A stretch of 64,000 nucleotides of DNA from Novakomyces olei (taxonomy: Eukaryota; Ascomycota; Novakomycetes; Novakomycetales; Novakomycetaceae). Shown one piece after another: positions 31,630-42,655 of this stretch. The DNA lies in the NCBI GenBank assembly GCA_016906335.1, contig JADEYG010000001.1, forward strand, positions 1,426,001 to 1,490,000, given 5' to 3'. Below the pieces are notes generated by a model that worked only from the letters and a program-made list of their open reading frames with translations, was not told where the DNA came from and made no database searches. Within the stretch, counting starts at the first letter, position 1. Every line of letters begins with the position of its first letter. A program made the translations under genes and the position numbers.

Positions 31630-33993
31630 TCAAGACGGCACGAGATCACGTAAAAGAAACAATTCCTCGTCCGACGCAAGAGACTTGCCCAGCTCCAAAC
31701 GCAATCGTTCTTCATAAATTACAAACTTGTGCAGACGAGAAGCTGCCAAAGCATGCTCAGACGCCCGTTTAACTATGGACGCCAGCACTGACTTGGGGTA
31801 TGCGCTGGTTTTACCCAAATGTTTTCCAAGTAAAATACTATAAAGTTTGTCGCAACAGGCTCGAAGACGATCGTATTCGTGATGCATGCGGCCCCAATCG
31901 ACCAACTCGCCTACACGGCTCACAGGCAAGTCCAGTTGGATTAGCATATTTTTCACAAGATTACGTGTCTGCGCAAGTTTCCACGAGTCTAAGGTGTCCA
32001 GCTCCAATCGATCGTACTGTGCGCTGTGTATCCGTCCGCGAACTTGCCTCGCATCTGAATTTGTAAGTCTCTATTTGACAAAATTACTAGTATATCTTTT
32101 TTCTTTTGATCTTTTTTTTAAATATCATTTCATTTCGTTCAATTTTTCGATTTCTCTTTGCCCTTCTATTCTTACCATCCATCCAAGAGGGTGAAAGCTC
32201 TTCTGCAGCCTCAGAGTCGTCCTGATCCGTTTGCGACTGGTAATAAAGAGACTTTGCCGATAATTTCTTTTGCAGACCGCTTATTATCGCCTCCTTTTCA
32301 GCCAGAGCATTCCTCAAACTGGCCCGAATCCTTTGCAGGTCTGCTAAAGCAGCTGCTTGCTCTCGAGCAGCAGCCTGTTCGAATGGGCCCTTATTGTCTT
32401 GCTCAGCCTTGATCCTTTGCAGCTTTGACTCTGCGTCCATCGCGACATGAGCATATTCGTCCATTTTGGCCTTGTAAAATCTGGCTTCCTCTCTTGCACT
32501 GACCAGCTCAGTTGCTTCCCGCAATTCTAAGGCATGCCGCTCTCGAGATTCTGCGGCAGATTTAGCTCTAGTTGCGTCAACCTCCTCTCGTAATGCACGA
32601 TTGTCAGCATTTAGACGCGATATTTCGGCCTTCAAACTATTCAAATCTAAACTCAAAGAAGCAATTTCGCTACGAGCAGTCTCCCGTCCCGATAATTCAA
32701 CATCACGCTGTGCCTCAGCTGCACCCGCACGCTCATTGGCTTTACCAAGTAATAGCTGCACTGTTTCCAACTGCTTTGCCTGTTGCTCAGTCTCACGATT
32801 CTGTTGCTCGGTTAGAGTTTTTAGCCGATTAATTTCGGTTTCTGCATCATTCAATTGCCTTGCTTGTATGGTGATAGATTCCTTTTGCTCGTCCAACTTC
32901 AGGCTCTGCTCTTTTATTTGAGTCTGCAGCTCTTGTAGCTTCAGAGTCTGATCTTTATCGGTTTGCTTTCGCCGTTCCAGGTCAGCATGAGCCTCGTCCA
33001 GTTCCTGTGTAAGGTGCTCTAATTGCTCCCTTGCAGCTGCCCTCGAATGTTCCAGTTCAGATTGCGCAGCGGCAATTTCTGCCAGAGCCTTTACACGAGC
33101 GGCAGAAAGTTCATCGTTTTTGTCAGATAGGACAGTACGTTCAACGACAGACTGCTTCAACTCCATTTCAAGGCTTTCACGCTCCTTCACTGATTCCTCG
33201 AACGCCAATCGCCAATTAGAGACCTCAAAAGCTCTCTGCGTCAGACCGTCTTGAGCTTCTTGTAGCATACTTTTCAATCGCGATACTTTTACATCCTCAC
33301 TTGATGCATTTGATTCCAAAGCCGACGTCGCGTCTTTGTTAATGGCGTGGGGCTCCATGTTTGTTAAATGTCCAGAATCCGTAGCTTTTTTAGCTCTCGG
33401 TACGTTTTGCTCAGCTGGCTGCTCCATGCTCGGGTCGTTGTTTTCCTTGGACATTTCTCCCACCTGTGCCCTGACCGGTGCTCCTTCGAGCTGCTGCAGT
33501 TTATGTCGCATACTCTTCATTTCGCGCATCAGTTCGATTACTGTACTGTTTTCTTTTCCCACAACCATCTCGCTTTTATCCACAAACGAGTTTACGACAC
33601 GCGACTGCAGATCGGCATCTTTGAAAACTGCAGGCGGCTCCTGCGTATGCGCGGCCGACTTTGGCGACTTTGGCAGTTCCTGCAATGGACTCCTTTTTTC
33701 AACAAAATTGGCTCTACTTTGCGGGGTTGAAGAAGCCATCGGCCCGATTGACTCCGACATGGACACGGACGCGCGTCTGCTGCTGTCGTCCGGTAAACGC
33801 CGCTCAACAGCGACAACTATACAAAACAAATTAGTCCTTTTGCGCTTGTGCACACGTCGATCTAGAGCCGATCTAGAGTCTTACCGCTCAAAACCGATGG
33901 CGGGCAAGATATATCCTTGTTTGCAATTGCGTCATAGTCGAATGACGACTGAACGCGGTCCGGTGTCGACCATACTGAGCCGTGAAGTGCCAT
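31630..33993 (-). CDS. Long coiled-coil protein with conserved-looking C-terminal helical domain
   Basis: Three exons (33993-33885, 33816-32176, 32054-31630) give 724 residues. The N-terminal 150 are disordered and Ser/Pro-rich (STPDRVQSSFDYDAIANKD, SPLQELPKSPKSA). Residues about 190-540 form an almost unbroken coiled coil dominated by E, Q, K, L and A. The last 140 residues, mostly in exon 3 (QYDRLELDTLDSWKLAQTRN, EYDRLRACCDKLYSILLG), look globular-helical. I do not recognise the family. A spindle-pole, kinetochore or Golgi-tether type scaffold is possible from architecture only. The basic tail KRKKIY seen when exon 2 is read through belongs to the second intron. Divergent from MSH3 with a 485-bp shared promoter. 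Confidence 0.75.
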
Positions 33994-34133
33994 TGACCGC
34001 GCGCTTCCACGCTGATTCGTCCTACGCCGACTTTTGTTTACGTGAATGTTTACATGTTTGCCAGAGATTTACATAGTATAGTGGACAACGTGTGTGAGCG
34101 GCTATGTAATGTACCCGTCAATTTCGATGCTGT

Positions 34134-34156
34134 ACGCACACGGGGCCCGTGTGCGT
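34134..34156. repeat. Perfect 11-bp inverted repeat with 1-nt spacer
   Basis: ACGCACACGGG, a single G, then CCCGTGTGCGT: two exactly complementary 11-bp arms. As DNA it could bind a homodimeric factor. As RNA it could form a stem, but a one-base loop makes that unlikely. Confidence 0.85.
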
Positions 34157-34196
34157 AAAGTTTGTATACTTGTTCGTCACATCAAGTAGACGTTGA

Positions 34197-34209
34197 CACG
34201 GGCCCCGTG
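34197..34209. repeat. Second, shorter palindrome CACGGG-C-CCCGTG
   Basis: The 6-bp arms share the core of the larger palindrome 40 bp upstream, and flanking bases (ACACGGG and GTGCGT) also match it. The pair therefore looks like two copies of one site. Confidence 0.75.
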
Positions 34210-34478
34210 CGTATTACATTGATTTCGTTTAATTTAACGCGAAACACAACCTGCGAGCAGGGTCAAGTCCAGCGACCCGATGCTCATACTAAGCGGTTCA
34301 TACTGAGCGGCTTATTGAGCGGCTTTTTGAGCAGCTTATAGTGGGAGCGCATTTGCCTGCTGGCAAATCGTGTAAAGTGGCCACTGCTTTTGGCACTATA
34401 AACTCTATGTTAATGGACCAAGCCCAGCAAGTCTGTGGGATGAGCACGACTAGGTCTCGTTAAAAAGGGCAGAGCAGA

Positions 34479-37400
34479 ATGGCTAATAGCGCACCGGAAT
34501 CACTGCCACCGCAGACCAAGACAAAGCCGGCGTCGAGTCAGCGCGTGCTGCACCAGTCGACCATCAGCAGTTTTTTCACTAGTTCCTCGCTGCCGGCAGG
34601 AAAAGTCTGTGAGACTGAGTCTGACGAGGGCTTTTCAGCGATTAAAAGACGGCGCCTGTCCCCGTCACCGACACAGCGACTGACCGGGTTCGCTTTGGCC
34701 GCTGGCGACAGTGTCTCTGCCAAAATTGCCGGTGCCAAAAGCAATGGTACTGAGGCTAAAAACGGGGAGGAAAAAAGTGCAGCCGCCAGAGTGCTGAATG
34801 AAAAGAATACTGGACCCGATAGCCTCAGCGCCGGAAAGAGACAGCGGTTGCATGAAGCGTTTGTCTCCCGGCTCGGTCCTCGCAGTGAGCGGGTCACAAA
34901 CCAGGCGGACGCGGCTAGTGCTGTAGAGAAAAGGCCGTTAAACGAGCCGGCCTCGTCAAAACTTACCCCCCTAGAACGGCAGTTTGTAGATATCAAAAAG
35001 GCCAATTTGGACACAGTTTTGGCTGTTGAAGTAGGCTACAAGTTTAGGTTCTTTGGGGAGGACGCTAAAACTGCCAGCCGGGTGCTGCACATTGCCAATT
35101 TCTTTGATCATAATTTTTATACTGCCAGTATCCCAACGCATCGACTGCACGTGCATGTAAAGCGTCTCGTAAACGCGGGACACAAGGTCGGCATAGTTCG
35201 CCAGCTTGAGTCTGCTGCGCTTAAAGCCGCCGGGGATAATAAAAGCGCACCTTTTACACGGTCACTCGCCAATGTTTACACTCGGGCAACTTACTTGGAG
35301 GATATGGATGACAATACTAATACTAATCAAACAGACCCGGGCAATTGTGCGCCTCGAACTGGCTTCATAATGTGCATTGCCGAGTCGGCCATCACTGATG
35401 CCAGTGGAGGGCCAGATTTCTGTACACGGTACGGTGTACTGGCAGTTCAGCCGGCAACTGGACACGTTGTTTATGACGCGTTTAATGACAGCTCAGCGCG
35501 TAACGAGCTCGAGACACGTATAATGCACCTGCAGCCCTGTGAACTCGTACTCTGTGGACCAGTGGGCAGTGCTACGAGCAAGCTGGCCTCTTTTTTAACT
35601 CGTAGTGGCCCCAGCGTTATGGGCGAGCGTGTACGCGTGGACGCTGATACGAAGCCTGTACTTTTGCCTTTTGCTCTATCTGCGATAGAATTGTTTTACA
35701 ATGAAAGGGGTGTTGATGTAGAAGCTGCCATGAGTGTCATTCAGAAACTGCCTCCGCTAGTCGTTGTTTGCCTGCAGTCAATGATTACAAGGATGAAAGT
35801 ATTTGGCTTGGAAGCCGTGTTCCAACAGGTCTCCCGGTTTCGGCCCTTTACAGGCCGTGAGCGGATGCTTTTAGACGGGCATTCAATAGCGAATTTAGAG
35901 ATATTCACCAGCTCAGAGGGCACAGAAGTTGGGTCGCTTTTCTGGGTGCTTGATCATACATCTACACGGTTTGGCCGGCGCAAATTACGCAGCTGGCTGA
36001 GCCAGCCGCTGCTTGATTTTGCTCAATTACAAGAACGACTGGCCCTCGTACAGGAGCTGGCAACTTCCACCAACTTGAAAGTCAACAGGTTCCGTACCTT
36101 ATTAGCCAAACTGCCAGACCTGGCACTGGCTCTCAGCAATATTCAGTACGGACGCTGTGAGCCGGCTAAACTGCTACAATGCTTGCAGGCCTTTTCCATG
36201 ATTAGTGGACAGTTTTCTCTGCAGGAAAGCGGCAAGCATAATTTTGTAGCCTCCTTTTTGAACGATTTAACACAGCTACTGCCCCGTATAGGTCCAAGTG
36301 TGCACGGGTATCTGGACGCCTTTCATCATCAGTCAGCCGCAGTTAACGATAAAGTGGGCATGTTTGCCCATGATGATACTTGCGATCATGTGACTGCGCA
36401 AAAGTGTGGCATCATTGCCGTTGAAGCTGAACTGGCTCAGCATTTAGTGGAAATCAGACGGCAATTAAAGAAACCTCATTTGGTCTACGTCGCAGTAGCC
36501 GGCACAGAGTACCTGGTCGAGGTACGTAACACAGAAGTAGCTAAAATTGTGCCCAACCATTGGCAAAAGATCAACGGAACTCGTGCCGTTTCCCGGTTCT
36601 ATACGCCTCAGGTAATACAATTACTGCGTGAGCGGGAAGAGAGGAAAGAGCGACTGGCTATCGAGGCAGAAGCAGCTTACCGCCGGCTTTTACAGCAAAT
36701 CTCCCAGCATTACACGGAGCTGGCGGACGTGGTTGATCAACTAGCAGAGCTGGACGTTTTACTTTCTCTTGCGACTGTAAGCAAACGGCCTCACTACGTC
36801 GTGCCTAGAGTGCTAGAAAATCATACTGGAATCGATATTGTCGAGGGCCGGCACCCGATTGTGGAACAGACAATGCTCGCGTCAGGCGCGTACGTTCCTA
36901 ATGATACCCATCTGTCAACAGGCACACGGGTACTCGTTCTAACTGGTCCTAATATGGGCGGCAAGAGTTCTTATGCTCGTCAGATTGCTCTTATATGTAT
37001 AATGGCACAAGTGGGCTCCTTTGTACCTGCCCAACAGGCAAGTCTGGGCCTTGTCGATGCAGTGCTCACGCGTATGGGAGCAAAAGACAACATGCTTGCT
37101 GGCCACAGCACTTTTATGGTGGAAATGCAGGAGGCAAGTGCTATTATGAGGGCTGCAACATCTCGCAGCCTTGTCATTATGGACGAACTCGGCCGGGGTA
37201 CTTCTACCCACGATGGCCAGGCAATTGCCTCTGCTATATTAGATTATTTTGTACAAAGCATTAAATCTTTGACGGTAATGGTCACGCACTACAGTTCTTG
37301 CTTGGGCGCATTTGCCCGTCGATATCCAGGCACAGTGGAGAACGGGCACATGGCTTTTGTTCAGGGCGACAATGTCCAGGTATGCATGCTGTATAAGTTG

Positions 37401-37622
37401 GCTCGTGGAGTAGCCCATCGTAGTTTTGGACTCAATGTTGCTCGCCTAGCGGGTCTTCCGGCCAGTGTCGTCGATCTGGCCTCAACCAAAGCCCGGCAGT
37501 TTGAACGACGAGAGATGCACAGGCAAAGGCAACGTCAGTGCCTGCTGATGCGGAAAATATTATCAGCAGACACTGTCACGCTTGCCGATATTGAAGCATG
37601 TGACGCCGCTGTAAATGAGTGA
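34479..37622 (+). CDS. MSH3: DNA mismatch repair protein MSH3
   Basis: Partner of MSH2 in MutS-beta, which recognises insertion/deletion loops and trinucleotide-repeat slip-outs. The 1047-residue frame is intronless. A PCNA-binding PIP box (QSTISSFF) lies near residue 28 in a basic disordered leader. The mismatch-binding domain starts LTPLERQFVDIKKANLDTVL and EVGYKFRFFGEDA, as in MSH3 rather than MSH6. The ATPase has Walker A TGPNMGGKSSYARQ (about residue 822), TRMGAKDNMLAGHSTFMVEM, Walker B SLVIMDELGRGTSTHDG and the VTHYSS motif. The MSH3-type connector and length are normal. It is followed head-to-tail by TOP3 after 244 bp. Confidence 0.97.
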   Translation: MANSAPESLPPQTKTKPASSQRVLHQSTISSFFTSSSLPAGKVCETESDEGFSAIKRRRLSPSPTQRLTGFALAAGDSVSAKIAGAKSNGTEAKNGEEKSAAARVLNEKNTGPDSLSAGKRQRLHEAFVSRLGPRSERVTNQADAASAVEKRPLNEPASSKLTPLERQFVDIKKANLDTVLAVEVGYKFRFFGEDAKTASRVLHIANFFDHNFYTASIPTHRLHVHVKRLVNAGHKVGIVRQLESAALKAAGDNKSAPFTRSLANVYTRATYLEDMDDNTNTNQTDPGNCAPRTGFIMCIAESAITDASGGPDFCTRYGVLAVQPATGHVVYDAFNDSSARNELETRIMHLQPCELVLCGPVGSATSKLASFLTRSGPSVMGERVRVDADTKPVLLPFALSAIELFYNERGVDVEAAMSVIQKLPPLVVVCLQSMITRMKVFGLEAVFQQVSRFRPFTGRERMLLDGHSIANLEIFTSSEGTEVGSLFWVLDHTSTRFGRRKLRSWLSQPLLDFAQLQERLALVQELATSTNLKVNRFRTLLAKLPDLALALSNIQYGRCEPAKLLQCLQAFSMISGQFSLQESGKHNFVASFLNDLTQLLPRIGPSVHGYLDAFHHQSAAVNDKVGMFAHDDTCDHVTAQKCGIIAVEAELAQHLVEIRRQLKKPHLVYVAVAGTEYLVEVRNTEVAKIVPNHWQKINGTRAVSRFYTPQVIQLLREREERKERLAIEAEAAYRRLLQQISQHYTELADVVDQLAELDVLLSLATVSKRPHYVVPRVLENHTGIDIVEGRHPIVEQTMLASGAYVPNDTHLSTGTRVLVLTGPNMGGKSSYARQIALICIMAQVGSFVPAQQASLGLVDAVLTRMGAKDNMLAGHSTFMVEMQEASAIMRAATSRSLVIMDELGRGTSTHDGQAIASAILDYFVQSIKSLTVMVTHYSSCLGAFARRYPGTVENGHMAFVQGDNVQVCMLYKLARGVAHRSFGLNVARLAGLPASVVDLASTKARQFERREMHRQRQRQCLLMRKILSADTVTLADIEACDAAVNE

Positions 37623-37866
37623 TGTTTGTTTAATTGAATATAGAATAACTATTAAAATAGAAAGGGCCATCAATGCGTTTGTTTAATGTCAATGAATGTA
37701 GTTGTAGAGTGGATGATGCAGTTTGACAATTAATTTATTTATTTATTTTATTAATCTATTTATTTATTTATTTACTTATTATTATTTTATTATTACTATT
37801 ACTATTATATTAAACATAATTAAAGCTCTCCAGCGCTATGCTACAAACACGTTAGGGACGCGTCGC

Positions 37867-40173
37867 ATGGCAGGACGTAAACGGGTCCTATGCGTAGCAG
37901 AGAAAAATTCAATAGCCAAAGCTCTTGTCGGTATTCTGAGCGACGGATCATTTAATACTGTAACGCTTTTATTCATTTTTGCACACACTGACATTTATCA
38001 GCGAAACAGTCCAAACCAGTACGTTAAGAATTACGAGTGCAGTTACAGCTTCCCAAGCTGGGGACCTTGCAGTGTCACGGTGACAAGTGTAGCTGGGCAT
38101 TTATGCGAAATTCATTTTGAACCGCAATTCAAATCGTGGACAGGATGCGATCCTCGAGCCTTATTCGACGCTGCTTGTCGCGTCGAAGTTTCAGATGTAC
38201 GTCTAATGTTCAAGCCTTTATTTCTATTTTCTTCAGCTAATACGATTTTTTGTAGCAATCTAAAGATATCGAACGCAATTTGCTCAAAGAGGGCCGAGGC
38301 GTCGACATCCTATTTATCTGGACAGACTGCGATCGGGAAGGCGAGGCTATTGGTGACGAAATTGCTTCTTGTGTACGCAAAGTAAACTCAGGAGTTCGAG
38401 TTTTCCGTGCGGTTTTCAATAACCTCGAGCGCTCGCACATACTTAATGCCGCTGCGAGGCCTACCACTATTGACATGAGACTTGTAAATGCTGTTAATAC
38501 GCGTCGCGAATTGGACCTTAAAGTTGGAGCCGCTTTTACGCGGTTCCAAAGTCTACTCGTGCAGAAACGCTACCAAAGTTTCCAAAATACTGTTGTTTCA
38601 TTCGGGCCCTGCCAGTGGCCAACCCTAGGGTTTGTAGTTGACCGGTACCAGCGCTGTATGCGGTTCGTTCCGGAGGATATTTTCCACATTGACTTGTCTA
38701 TCAAACAAGAGAATCAGGCGACTACCCGGTTTCACTGGGGCCGAGTCCAAATATTTGACCGATTATTGGCATTGATATTGTACGAGCGTTGTGTCACGGA
38801 TACCACTGGAGTGCGAATCGTCAAAGTCGACGAGAAGCGCAAGCAGCATTGGAAACCGTTGCCCTTGACAACAGTAGAATTACAGAAACAAGCGGTTCGT
38901 TTGTTTCGTATGTCTGCATCAGACGTGTTGAAAAAGGCAGAAGAATTATATCAAAAGGGGTTTATAAGCTACCCGCGAACGGAGACGGACCAGTTTGATC
39001 CGGCTATGGACTTGCGTGCCCTTGTGCAGAAGCAATCAAACAGCCCAGTCTGGGGAAATTACGCTAAAGGGTGAGCACTGACGTCTATTTGCCTATTTGT
39101 TTTTCTTTTACTTTTTTTTCATTTTTAATCTATTCTTTTTTTTAATTGGTTCGCCGAGTTTGGTCATTGAATCGATTTGTTGACTTTAGTTTTTATCTTT
39201 TAATAATTAATCCGTTATTTTTTTATTTATCAATTTATCAATTATCTGTTTTACGTTCGTTATAATTTTCTACTTTGAGTTTGAATCTATAATCTAGTCT
39301 TTTTAGTTATATCCTGTGCTATCAGCCCACTAACAAGATAGCCTTTTGGACGGTGGATTTAGGCAGCCTCGGCAAGGAACACATAACGACAAGGCCCATC
39401 CCCCCATTCACCCTATTGCCTTTGTCGACAGGTCAGCACTAGACCCGAGGCAGGCGGATATATACGAGTTCATTACGCGAAGGTTCCTGGCTTGTTGTTC
39501 CGACAATGCTCTTGGCAAGGAGACTAGTGTTACGGCAAAATGGGGCCCAGAAACATTCTATACGTCGGGGACAGTGGTCCTAGAACGTAATTTTCTAGAT
39601 ATTTATAGGTACGAACGATGGGAGTCTTCTGCAGTAATACCCAATTTTGAGCGGAATCAAGTCTTTCCTCCCTTTGAGTCCAAGCTAGCTACGAGCAAAA
39701 CTACCCGTCCACATTTCCTAACGGAGCCAGAGCTCATATCGCTGATGGATGCTAATGGGATTGGGACAGATGCTACTGTGGCCGAGCATATCAAACGCAT
39801 AGAATCGCGAATGTACGTGGATAAAATCACCGATGGCGGAGGGGCTCCTTATTACCTGCCCACTAATTTTGGTATGGCGCTTGTACAAGCGTACGATCGT
39901 ATTGTTGAAGGACTATCAAAACCCTTCCTACGTAAAGAGGTACGGCAATGTATTATATTTCTTTAGTTATTTAGTTATTTAGTTAGTTATTTATTTATTT
40001 ATTCATTCATTTCCTGATTTTAGACCGAGGATCAAATGAAGGCAATATCTGACGGACGTCAGCAACGAAGAGACGTGCTGGCGGTGAACTGTGAGAAGTA
40101 CCACGAGATATTGGCACGGGTAATGCAGGCTTCTGACCGTGTAATAACGTGCTTGGACGAATACTTACTCTGA
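37867..40173 (+). CDS. TOP3: DNA topoisomerase III (type IA)
   Basis: This type IA enzyme passes single strands and dissolves double Holliday junctions with a RecQ helicase and RMI1. Five exons (37867-37959, 38002-38196, 38256-39070, 39342-39939, 40024-40173) give 616 residues. The Toprim domain shows VLCVAEKNSIAKAL and LFIWTDCDREGEAIG. The active-site tyrosine is in GFISYPRTETD (about Tyr335). Further marks are SFGPCQWPTLGFVVDRY, THNDKAHPPIHP and IGTDATVAEHI. It ends soon after the catalytic core, without the zinc fingers of animal TOP3A, as in yeast Top3. Introns are 42, 59, 271 and 84 nt. Convergent with BRX1, 167 bp apart. Confidence 0.96.
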
Positions 40174-40340
40174 GAGCTTTTTGATACCCTTAAATTTGAG
40201 AGAATGCTATATTATTCTCATTTATTTATATAATACTATCAATCCCTAAAAAAAAATATACTCTATTATCCTAAATCGACCCATTTATTATTATGAGACC
40301 CAATAGCATTTTCAATTTCATTCTTTCTCTCTGGTCCACT

Positions 40341-41411
40341 CTACGAGAAAATGGCCTTGTCCGACAGCGGATCTGCTTCTAACTGGTACTTGTGCTGCCG
40401 GCCAGCCCGGTCCGTCTTTGCATCGATTCGGTCGACTGCTTGTTGCGCCTTTTGTCTTCGCAGAGCCGAGCGTACAGCATTAGCCGAAACGAATCGCTCA
40501 TTTTTGTAAATTACTGGTCCTCCAAAGCTTCCCTCCAATACCAAGATTGGTGTAAGAACAAAACGAGGACCGATTTCGATCAACTGCATGTCAGAGTCAG
40601 ATGAACGTTTCTCCCCCTCTTTTTGAGCAATTTGATAATGCCGAACCCAAATTTTCCCGTCCGCGAGTGAAAATGTGAGTACACGATCGATAAACGGTTT
40701 AGTCTTGCGTGCACCTTTAGGGACACCAAACACCTGTTTTGTGAGCAAATTGTTAAATCTTATAGTCGAATAGTACCTGAGTTAAAACTTCCTTCATTAA
40801 AACAGAATGCGCATTATCTTCAAACGATTTGTCAAATGATACAATAGGCCGTGAGCCTTTCAAACAGTTTCCAGTCATATTTAGCTCGTCCATCGTGTGT
40901 ACTGTATAAATTAGTAAACAATAGTCTAAGACTCTACCTCGTTTTATTCTTTTGCCTTTTTTTCTGTCTTCCTTCCTTCCCTTTTTTCTACTTTTCTTGC
41001 TTGAATCTCTTCCATATGTGATTAAACTTACAATTTTGAACGTGAAATTTGATCGTTGGACCATTTGGAGGCTTTGCCAACCACATGTACAGATCCATTT
41101 TCTTGCGGGCCTCAAAATACAAGACATTATTGCAGTTAAAAAGCTCGGCCAGCTCATTTAGCTGGCGCAGTTGTGATTTGCTATCCAGCTTTGTATCCTT
41201 TTTTGCATGTGGCATTAGATGCAAAAGATCTTCCAGCAAGTGTCGTTGTCTATACGTTAGAACTAGTTATAATGTTGCAGTACCTAAACGTTGTGCCGCG
41301 AGATGACAGCACAAGAACTTTTTGCCTGATTTTCTTAAATGAAGGCTTTTTGCCGTCATTGGCTTCAGCGCCCGCGGCAGATGCCGTCTTCATCTTGTAA
41401 AGGGCACTCAT
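40341..41411 (-). CDS. BRX1: Ribosome biogenesis protein BRX1
   Basis: This Brix-domain protein is needed for 60S subunit assembly in the nucleolus. Four exons (41411-41284, 41249-41032, 40901-40777, 40733-40341) give 287 residues. Diagnostic stretches are VLVLSSRGTTFRQRHLLEDL, NCNNVLYFEARKKMDLYMWL, HTMDELNMTGNCLKGSRP and FGVPKGARKTKPFIDRV. The sigma70-like motif IGPRFVLTPILVLEGSFGG is also present. Two of these are rebuilt across introns, which confirms the joins. Introns are 34, 130 and 43 nt. The gene is divergent from TAF13. Confidence 0.95.
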
Positions 41412-41924
41412 TGCGACGATGCTGGAATCAAAAAAAAAAAAAAAAAAAAAATTAAAAAAGAAAATAATTGTAATATAATTATATTAATCTCGAAAATACA
41501 CAGCAAAACTCATCCTTAAATCCAAGCGTCAGTGTCACCGGTAATTTATATGTAATGGTACCGCTATGCAATATCTATGTTTGCCGTAGAATATTATCTA
41601 CGAGCGATGCTCTTTGGTAGAATAATCAAAACAGCAACTGTAGCTGAAGCTTCAGCTGAAGCGGCAAAAGTCTGAGAATTCGTAATGCACTTCAGACTTG
41701 ATGCGTATAAAAGCCAATATGAACCAGAAATCGAACAAGCTGCAGTAGTTCAAAGAGGAGATGATAGGTTCATATCTCGACATTAGCCATATATAATTGT
41801 AATTTATGGTATTTTATATCCATTATTGTTCTTGTCCTTCATACTGTTACACTTATCAAAAGCATTCATTTTTCTTTTAGTTTTATATGCCGACCGATAA
41901 ATCGCAATATTGATCACAAACAAA
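41412..41924. promoter_or_regulatory. Divergent promoter region BRX1/TAF13
   Basis: About 510 bp between two start codons. A run of about 22 A residues starts at 41428, 17 bp upstream of the BRX1 ATG; poly(dA) tracts are common nucleosome-excluding promoter elements in fungi. A TATAAAAG at 41706-41713 directly followed by CCAAT (41714-41718) points toward TAF13, about 210 bp upstream of its ATG. Confidence 0.5.
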
Positions 41925-42467
41925 ATGGACAAAGACGTTCGCGCAGATGAGACACCGTCGCAAGTAAGACGCGGCCGAATTGCTGTGCCAGTTCGACGCC
42001 TGCCGCTCTTTCGTAAAGACTGTATTTGATAATTCGGTTTTGGAGTCATGTTTAACGCTATAGTACGGTCGTTAATGTACGCGTACGGTGACGACATTAA
42101 TCCAGCAAATGACAGTGTTGCCGTGCTGGAAGATATTCTCGTTGATTACATCAACGATATGGTACGTTCTTATTATTTACGTTCAATTCTATTGTTCACG
42201 TTCAACTCTATTGTTCACGTCGAATTCTATCGTTTATCTGTTGATACAAATGCTTTGAATTTAAAAATGCCTTTTGAGCTGGAGCTAAATGGATAGTGCT
42301 TGGAGGCGGCAAAGGCGTCAGGATCAAGACAAAAGATCAAAGTGGACGATTTCCGATTCGCACTAAGACATGACCATGTCAAATTAGGTCGTATTGAAGA
42401 GCTTTTGGCCATGCAAATGGTAATTGCTGAAGCTCGAAAACAGTTTGATGAGAAAGATTCTGCGTAG
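41925..42467 (+). CDS. TAF13: TFIID subunit 13
   Basis: This histone-fold subunit of TFIID pairs with TAF11 and contacts TBP. Three exons (41925-42012, 42064-42161, 42297-42467) give 118 residues. The histone fold reads LRSLMYAYGDDINPANDSVA, VLEDILVDYINDM, KIKVDDFRFALRHDHVKLGR, then IEELLAMQMVIAEARKQFDE. This matches the TAF13 pattern of MYGFGD, VLEDIV.F and DF.F.LR.D. Introns are 51 and 135 nt, ending in TATAG and GATAG. Exon 1 carries an Arg-rich leader. An alternative donor at CAA|GTAAGA in exon 1 is possible. Convergent with mS29. Confidence 0.9.
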
Positions 42468-42655
42468 GCTTGCGCTTCCGAGTGTGCTTGGGTTGTGTAC
42501 GTTGGGCTTTTGTATATATACGGAGGGATTCTGTTGTGATTTGTTTCGTAAATACTCACAAACACGATTAATACTTGTCCTTGTAATTCATATTATGTCA
42601 ATTTTGATCTAAAGTACACTTTGCCTACTGCAGTTTTTGCCTCCCTTATTTACTA

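Larger units (their letters stand above)
33994..34478. promoter_or_regulatory. Divergent promoter between coiled-coil gene and MSH3
   Basis: 485 bp separate two opposed start codons. It contains two related G+C-rich palindromes (listed separately) and a run of AGCGGCTT/GAGCGGCTTATTGAGCGG-like direct repeats at about 34290-34340. No TATA element was identified with confidence. Confidence 0.5.
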
